Shown in pieces: positions 6,181 through 9,897 of a stretch of 9,897 nucleotides of DNA (positions are counted from its first letter, which is position 1; each line of letters opens with the position of its first letter). The stretch spans positions 1-9,897 of the forward strand of contig JADLAH010000154.1 of the NCBI GenBank assembly GCA_020848315.1. Reading direction: 5' to 3'. This DNA is from Chitinophagales bacterium. Lineage in GTDB: Bacteria > Bacteroidota > Bacteroidia > Chitinophagales > JADIYW01. Below the pieces are notes generated by a model that was not told where the DNA came from, ran no database searches, and saw only the letters and a list, made by a program, of their open reading frames with translations. Made by a program: the position numbers and the translations under genes.

Positions 6181-9100
6181 TACTTGATTTCTTTTAAAAA
6201 CAGCTGATCGGTGTACAGCAGGAAGCCTTTGACAGGCACCTGCCAGATATGTGTGTACGCCTGCATGTATTTTTTTAATTGTTCCTCGTCCTGTTTTTTG
6301 GGCGAACCCGTCTTATAATCTATCACCACACACTCATCGCCGCGACGTAGTACCCGGTCGGCGCGCAACTGCTCTTTGCCGTACCACAGACTGCGTTCGC
6401 TCAGTTGCAGCCAGCTATCGTCCCACCAGTTTTGTTGCTCAAAAAATGCGATTATCTGCTCCACATGCGGTGTCAGCAGGGCAGCTTCTTCCGGTGTTTC
6501 AGCCACCTCGCGCAGTGCCTTCTGTCGATCTTCCGGTCGGTTCATGCGTGACAATACTTCGTGCACCTTGCTGCCGGATTCCTGCGCAGCATTGTAATCA
6601 CTTCGTTTTCTCAAACGCAGCTCTTTTCTGAAATTGCGATATGGCAAAGCACTGAAAATGCTGACATCCTGTGCATTCTTAGTGGATTTTTTTTCTTTTC
6701 TTTTCACCCCAAAGACGCAGCCTTCGTCTGTCTGCTGAGTTTCAATTTCAGTGATATTGTCCAATACAAAAGGTAATAGTACTTTAACAGAATCAGGCAA
6801 ATCACTCTTGGTATTTTTGGGTTTTACATCGGAAAAGACATACAATTGTTCTTCCGCACGCGTAAAAGCAACATAGAGCAGATTGACATTATCTATGTAT
6901 GATGCTTCCAGTTCGGCTTCATATGCTTCATGAAAATAGCTGTCTTTCAGGGCAGACTGGGTCTCCACCGGAAAGGCTCTCAGCTTATCAAACGGCGGCT
7001 GCTCGCTTTTTAGCCAGATGAAATTTCCCGACTTAGGTTTCATGCTCCAATTGGCATACGGCAGTATCACCACCGGAAACTGCAACCCTTTCGACTTGTG
7101 TATGGTGTACAATTTTACGGCATTGATGCCTTCCGGTGATACGATGGAAAGATTGCTGTTTTGCTCTTCCCAGTATTCCAGAAAATCGGAAAGAGACGCG
7201 GAGTAGCGCTGACTGTGTTCCAACACTACATCCTGCAGACGCCACAAGTAGCTATCCATTTTTTCATCCAGTGTAAGCGCATGCAGAATATGCGAAAGCA
7301 ATTCATCCGCAGACATCGTGGCCATCCGCAGCGCCACCGAAGCATCAAGGCATTCCGGAAAATAACGTGCAACCAACAGATGGGCTTCCTCTTTGGCAGT
7401 CAGATAAGACTCCGGTGAGGGCAATTGATGGTATCTGGCCAGCAGAAAATTCAGCTTTACCAGATAAAATCTGTCGGAAGTGTGGCGGATAGCCTGCATA
7501 GCCGCGATACACAACTGCACATTGAGCTGCTCACTCAACAAAAGTGACTCCGCAGAGACGACGGGTATCTGCTCTTCTTTGAGTCGTTGTGCTACTCTGG
7601 CACCATTCAGGTTATCTCGAGTAAGAACGGCTATATCGCTGTAGCTGTACACACCGGATAATTCACGGATGGCTTTCACCACTTCGTCGAGATGTACATC
7701 ATCCGAGTGCTCGGATTTCTCCAGATATTTAAATTCCACATACCCGGGCAATTCCGATCGGGTAGCCGCTTGTTTAACATCAGAAAGCACCTGCGAAAAA
7801 AGCGGATTGCGCAAAGCAATCGTTTCGCGCAGCTTGCTGAAAAAGGCGTTATTAAAATCGACGATATGCTGTGCACTCCGGTAGTTCGCCGACAAAGGCA
7901 CTTCCCGGCGCTCTTTCCAGTGAAATTGCAAATCCTCACTGACACCATCCACCATCAGTTCCATTTTGCCACCCCGCCAGCGGTAAATACTCTGCTTCGG
8001 ATCACCGACGAGCAGTACCAGTCCACCCACCTGCTGCAATATTTCGAGCAACAACGGCAGCACGCCTTTCCACTGCATGGCCGAGGTATCCTGAAATTCA
8101 TCGATCATCACATACTTCAGGAAAGTCGCCGACTTTTCAAAGATAAACGGCATTTCTTCCTGCTGTGCAATGAGGCTGACAATATGGTTGGTATCCGAAA
8201 TAAGAATCAGATTCTGGGCGGCCTTGTATTCTTTTATTTTGGCATTAATGACTTCTAGAAGCGCCAGCGCGTAAATATTTTTCAGCACAATATCTGCCGA
8301 CACATAAGCTTGCTGATGCGCCTCCCGGAAAGCGAGTACCTCCCGGATGTAAGGTGCCAGAATGTCGTGCCACGCTGCTTCCAGTTGCTGGGATAGCGCC
8401 TTGTCTTTTTTGGTGGCAGCCGACAACAGCTCTCCGGTATCCAGCATCTTCTGTATATAGACATTCGCTTCCGGCGCAAAGGCGGCGGTTTTTCTGATAA
8501 ACGATTGAACACTTCTGGCGCCCTGAAAATATTTGGTGATATCCAGTTGCTCCGCGGCAATACGCTGCTCTACGGCTGCGGTCAGCTTCGTCAACGTGTC
8601 GCGGTAGTTTTTGCGGATGCGCTGCAGTTCCAGCAGCACTTCCTTGTATGATTCAATATCAAATACCTGCTCGCCTTCCTGCACGAGCCGCTGGTATTCT
8701 TCCTTAAACAACTGTCTTGCAAATCCGCTGATATTGCGTTCTATTTTCCAGCTTTTGTCTTCTTCAATCTGATGATATACATAGGTTTCTATCCACTCCG
8801 AAAACGCGTCTTTTCCCGGATGATAATCGCGGAGCATATTGAGCACACCTTCTTCAAGCACAGCGTCCGTGTTCAGTTCAACTTCCATTCCAATCGGCAA
8901 ATCGAGCTCCTTGGCAAAAGAGCGGATGATACTCTGGAAAAAGCTGTCGATGGTGGAAATCTGAAAATTGGAATAATCGTGCAATATCAGCTGCAGTGCT
9001 TTCTCCGCGTTTTGTCGAAGATAAGCAGAAATATCCACGCCTTTTTCCGCCTTTATCTCTTCAATGATGGTATTTTGCAGTGTTGCAATATCCGGCGTCT

Positions 9101-9296
9101 GCTGTTGCAGTGCCCCCAGGTATTCAACAATCCGGGATTTCATTTCCTGAGTGGCCTTTCTGGTAAAGGTGACGGCCAGGATCGATTTATAATCATGCGG
9201 ATGCAGCAGGACAATTTTCAGGTATTCCTTCGCCAGTGCGTAGGTTTTTCCCGATCCGGCGGACGCTTTATAAATAACCAGTTCAGCTCCTTTCAT
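6180..9296 (-). CDS. UvrD/RecB-like helicase with C-terminal PD-(D/E)XK nuclease (AddA-like)
   Basis: This is a superfamily 1A helicase-nuclease, most likely the AddA/RecB-type subunit that unwinds and trims DNA ends for recombinational repair. Numbering from the ATG at 9296 (1038 residues): Walker A ASAGSGKT (11-18), motif Ia TFTRKAT (43-49), motif II IDEFQDT (398-404), motif III VGDPKQSIYRWRGG (430-443), motif IV region NYRS (471-474), motif V HKSKGLQFP (733-741) and motif VI VAFTRAEEQL (809-818). The nuclease domain follows, with GSKVHEVL (908-915), RADRVL (Asp980), VIDYKTG (991-997; Asp993, Lys995) and QLKKY (1006-1010). All catalytic residues appear intact. The frame stays open upstream to a GTG at 9350, but the ATG at 9296 puts the P-loop at the usual distance from the N-terminus and is preferred. 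The partner AddB-like gene is not adjacent; the epimerase is coupled downstream instead. Confidence 0.93.
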   Translation of the reverse strand: MKGAELVIYKASAGSGKTYALAKEYLKIVLLHPHDYKSILAVTFTRKATQEMKSRIVEYLGALQQQTPDIATLQNTIIEEIKAEKGVDISAYLRQNAEKALQLILHDYSNFQISTIDSFFQSIIRSFAKELDLPIGMEVELNTDAVLEEGVLNMLRDYHPGKDAFSEWIETYVYHQIEEDKSWKIERNISGFARQLFKEEYQRLVQEGEQVFDIESYKEVLLELQRIRKNYRDTLTKLTAAVEQRIAAEQLDITKYFQGARSVQSFIRKTAAFAPEANVYIQKMLDTGELLSAATKKDKALSQQLEAAWHDILAPYIREVLAFREAHQQAYVSADIVLKNIYALALLEVINAKIKEYKAAQNLILISDTNHIVSLIAQQEEMPFIFEKSATFLKYVMIDEFQDTSAMQWKGVLPLLLEILQQVGGLVLLVGDPKQSIYRWRGGKMELMVDGVSEDLQFHWKERREVPLSANYRSAQHIVDFNNAFFSKLRETIALRNPLFSQVLSDVKQAATRSELPGYVEFKYLEKSEHSDDVHLDEVVKAIRELSGVYSYSDIAVLTRDNLNGARVAQRLKEEQIPVVSAESLLLSEQLNVQLCIAAMQAIRHTSDRFYLVKLNFLLARYHQLPSPESYLTAKEEAHLLVARYFPECLDASVALRMATMSADELLSHILHALTLDEKMDSYLWRLQDVVLEHSQRYSASLSDFLEYWEEQNSNLSIVSPEGINAVKLYTIHKSKGLQFPVVILPYANWSMKPKSGNFIWLKSEQPPFDKLRAFPVETQSALKDSYFHEAYEAELEASYIDNVNLLYVAFTRAEEQLYVFSDVKPKNTKSDLPDSVKVLLPFVLDNITEIETQQTDEGCVFGVKRKEKKSTKNAQDVSIFSALPYRNFRKELRLRKRSDYNAAQESGSKVHEVLSRMNRPEDRQKALREVAETPEEAALLTPHVEQIIAFFEQQNWWDDSWLQLSERSLWYGKEQLRADRVLRRGDECVVIDYKTGSPKKQDEEQLKKYMQAYTHIWQVPVKGFLLYTDQLFLKEIK

Positions 9297-9303
9297 GACA
9301 GCA

Positions 9304-9311
9304 CTAAAATA
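9304..9311 (-). promoter_or_regulatory. Weak candidate -7 element for the helicase gene
   Basis: On the minus strand this reads TATTTTAG, matching TAnnTTTG except at one T, and ends 7 bases before the preferred ATG at 9296. If real, transcription would start after the upstream GTG at 9350 and so supports the shorter protein. No -33 box is evident. Confidence 0.25.
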
Positions 9312-9376
9312 CACATTATAATCAGATAGGCCGGCCAAAAAATACTGCACATGTACACGAAATTATCCCAAAGCAC

Positions 9377-9407
9377 TTTATTCAACAGAATTATTTTTAT
9401 ACATTTG
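9377..9407 (+). promoter_or_regulatory. Putative Bacteroidota promoter for the acyl-CoA synthetase gene
   Basis: TTTA (9377-9380) is followed after exactly 19 bases by TACATTTG (9400-9407), a full match to the -7 consensus TAnnTTTG with a one-base-off -33 box. Transcription would begin near 9414, just ahead of the GTG at 9428. That helps decide the start of that gene, since it has no in-frame ATG nearby. Confidence 0.55.
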
Positions 9408-9427
9408 GAATTCTCATTTATTCAGAA

Positions 9428-9897
9428 GTGGCATACAGCAGAATTTTTGATATTATTGAACATCAGGCAGAAGCATATCCTCTCGAGGTTTGCCTTGCCC
9501 GAAGAGAAGATAAGAAAACATGGAAGACCTATTCTACTCATGAAATCACAGACACAGCGCTGAGGTTAAGTCGCGGACTGTTGGACAAAGGCGTTCAGCG
9601 CGGCGACAAGATTGCCATCATCTCCACCACGAACCGGCCGGAATGGCATTTTACGGATCTTGCTTGCCTGCAAATCGGCGCCATCGATGTGCCTATTTAT
9701 CCGACTATCAGCAGCAAAGAATACGAGTTCATCTTTAACCATGCGGAAATAAAGTTTATTTTCCTGTCGGACAAAGTGCTGTATCGCAAGATAGAAAGCA
9801 TTCTGCCTAACGTACCCAGCGTGCAGGGCGTATTTTGTTTTGATGAAAACGACTATGTCACCCACTGGAAAACCCTCTTATCGGACAATACGGAAAG
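9428..9897 (+). CDS. AMP-binding long-chain acyl-CoA synthetase-like protein (3' end beyond the window)
   Basis: The family activates fatty acids with ATP and CoA, through an acyl-AMP, to acyl-CoA. Only the first 156 codons are present. They show the N-terminal part of the adenylate-forming fold in the FAA1/FadD15 style: an opening helix SRIFDIIEHQAEAYP, the KTWKTYST strand region, GLLDKGVQRGDKIAIISTTNRPEW (about residues 50-73, the conserved element that precedes the first substrate lobe) and GAIDVPIYPTIS (84-95). The ATP-binding loop and the downstream adenylation motifs lie outside the window, so catalytic integrity cannot be judged. No in-frame ATG precedes the homologous region. GTG at 9428 is chosen because it starts shortly after the predicted promoter and shortly before the conserved RIFDI; an ATT at 9416 is a less likely alternative. 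It is divergent from the helicase gene. A general fatty-acid ligase is the best call; chain-length preference is unknown. Confidence 0.88.
   Translation, partial: MAYSRIFDIIEHQAEAYPLEVCLARREDKKTWKTYSTHEITDTALRLSRGLLDKGVQRGDKIAIISTTNRPEWHFTDLACLQIGAIDVPIYPTISSKEYEFIFNHAEIKFIFLSDKVLYRKIESILPNVPSVQGVFCFDENDYVTHWKTLLSDNTE

Noticed and set aside
8772..9329. Open frame of 185 codons on the plus strand opposite the helicase start
   Set aside because: It is the antisense of the conserved N-terminal helicase region, and no family signature is visible.
9330..9337. GGCCGGCC palindrome considered as a terminator stem or attachment site
   Set aside because: The 8-base self-complementary string has no loop and no partner repeat, so it cannot form a usable hairpin.
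9351..9563. Open frame of 70 codons beginning at an ATG in the gap before the acyl-CoA synthetase
   Set aside because: It overlaps the synthetase in another frame, and only the synthetase frame gives recognisable protein.
9566..9865. Open frame of 99 codons on the minus strand at the right edge
   Set aside because: It is opposite the conserved part of the acyl-CoA synthetase and has no recognisable content.

Overview
The window looks like chromosomal DNA of a member of the Bacteroidota. Three things suggest this: several upstream regions carry the phylum's -7 promoter element (TAnnTTTG) instead of an E. coli-type -10 box, Shine-Dalgarno sequences are weak or absent, and the protein set fits (grpE-dnaJ, TlpA-like thioredoxin, RecB/AddA-like helicase-nuclease). 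I cannot name the genus. The genes are dense, with no gap over about 130 bases, and I see no transposase, integrase, phage gene, CRISPR array, tRNA or rRNA.

Layout. Bases 1-718 (minus) hold the first 239 codons of an ABC-transporter ATPase that runs off the left edge. Next comes the dnaJ terminator and the co-directional pair grpE-dnaJ (2606 to 809, minus), the co-chaperones of DnaK; dnaK itself is not here. A secreted TlpA-like thioredoxin (2699-3211, minus) has its own terminator and promoter. An AlkB-type membrane alkane monooxygenase (3327-4490, minus) is divergent from a TetR-family regulator (4614-5240, plus). Their 123-base intergenic region contains a perfect 9-bp inverted repeat that overlaps the predicted -33 box of alkB. 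Regulator and monooxygenase therefore look like a local regulatory unit.

The regulator converges on, and overlaps by 17 bases, an aldose 1-epimerase gene (5224-6180, minus). That gene is translationally coupled (TAATG) to a large UvrD-type helicase with a C-terminal PD-(D/E)XK nuclease (6180-9296, minus), probably the AddA/RecB-like subunit of a double-strand-break repair enzyme. Divergent from the helicase, a long-chain acyl-CoA synthetase-like gene (from 9428, plus) runs off the right edge.

Most of the content is housekeeping: protein folding, redox, recombination and fatty-acid activation. The accessory element of most interest is the alkB/tetR pair with its candidate operator. I found no clear evidence of a wholly new system, and the findings are correspondingly modest.
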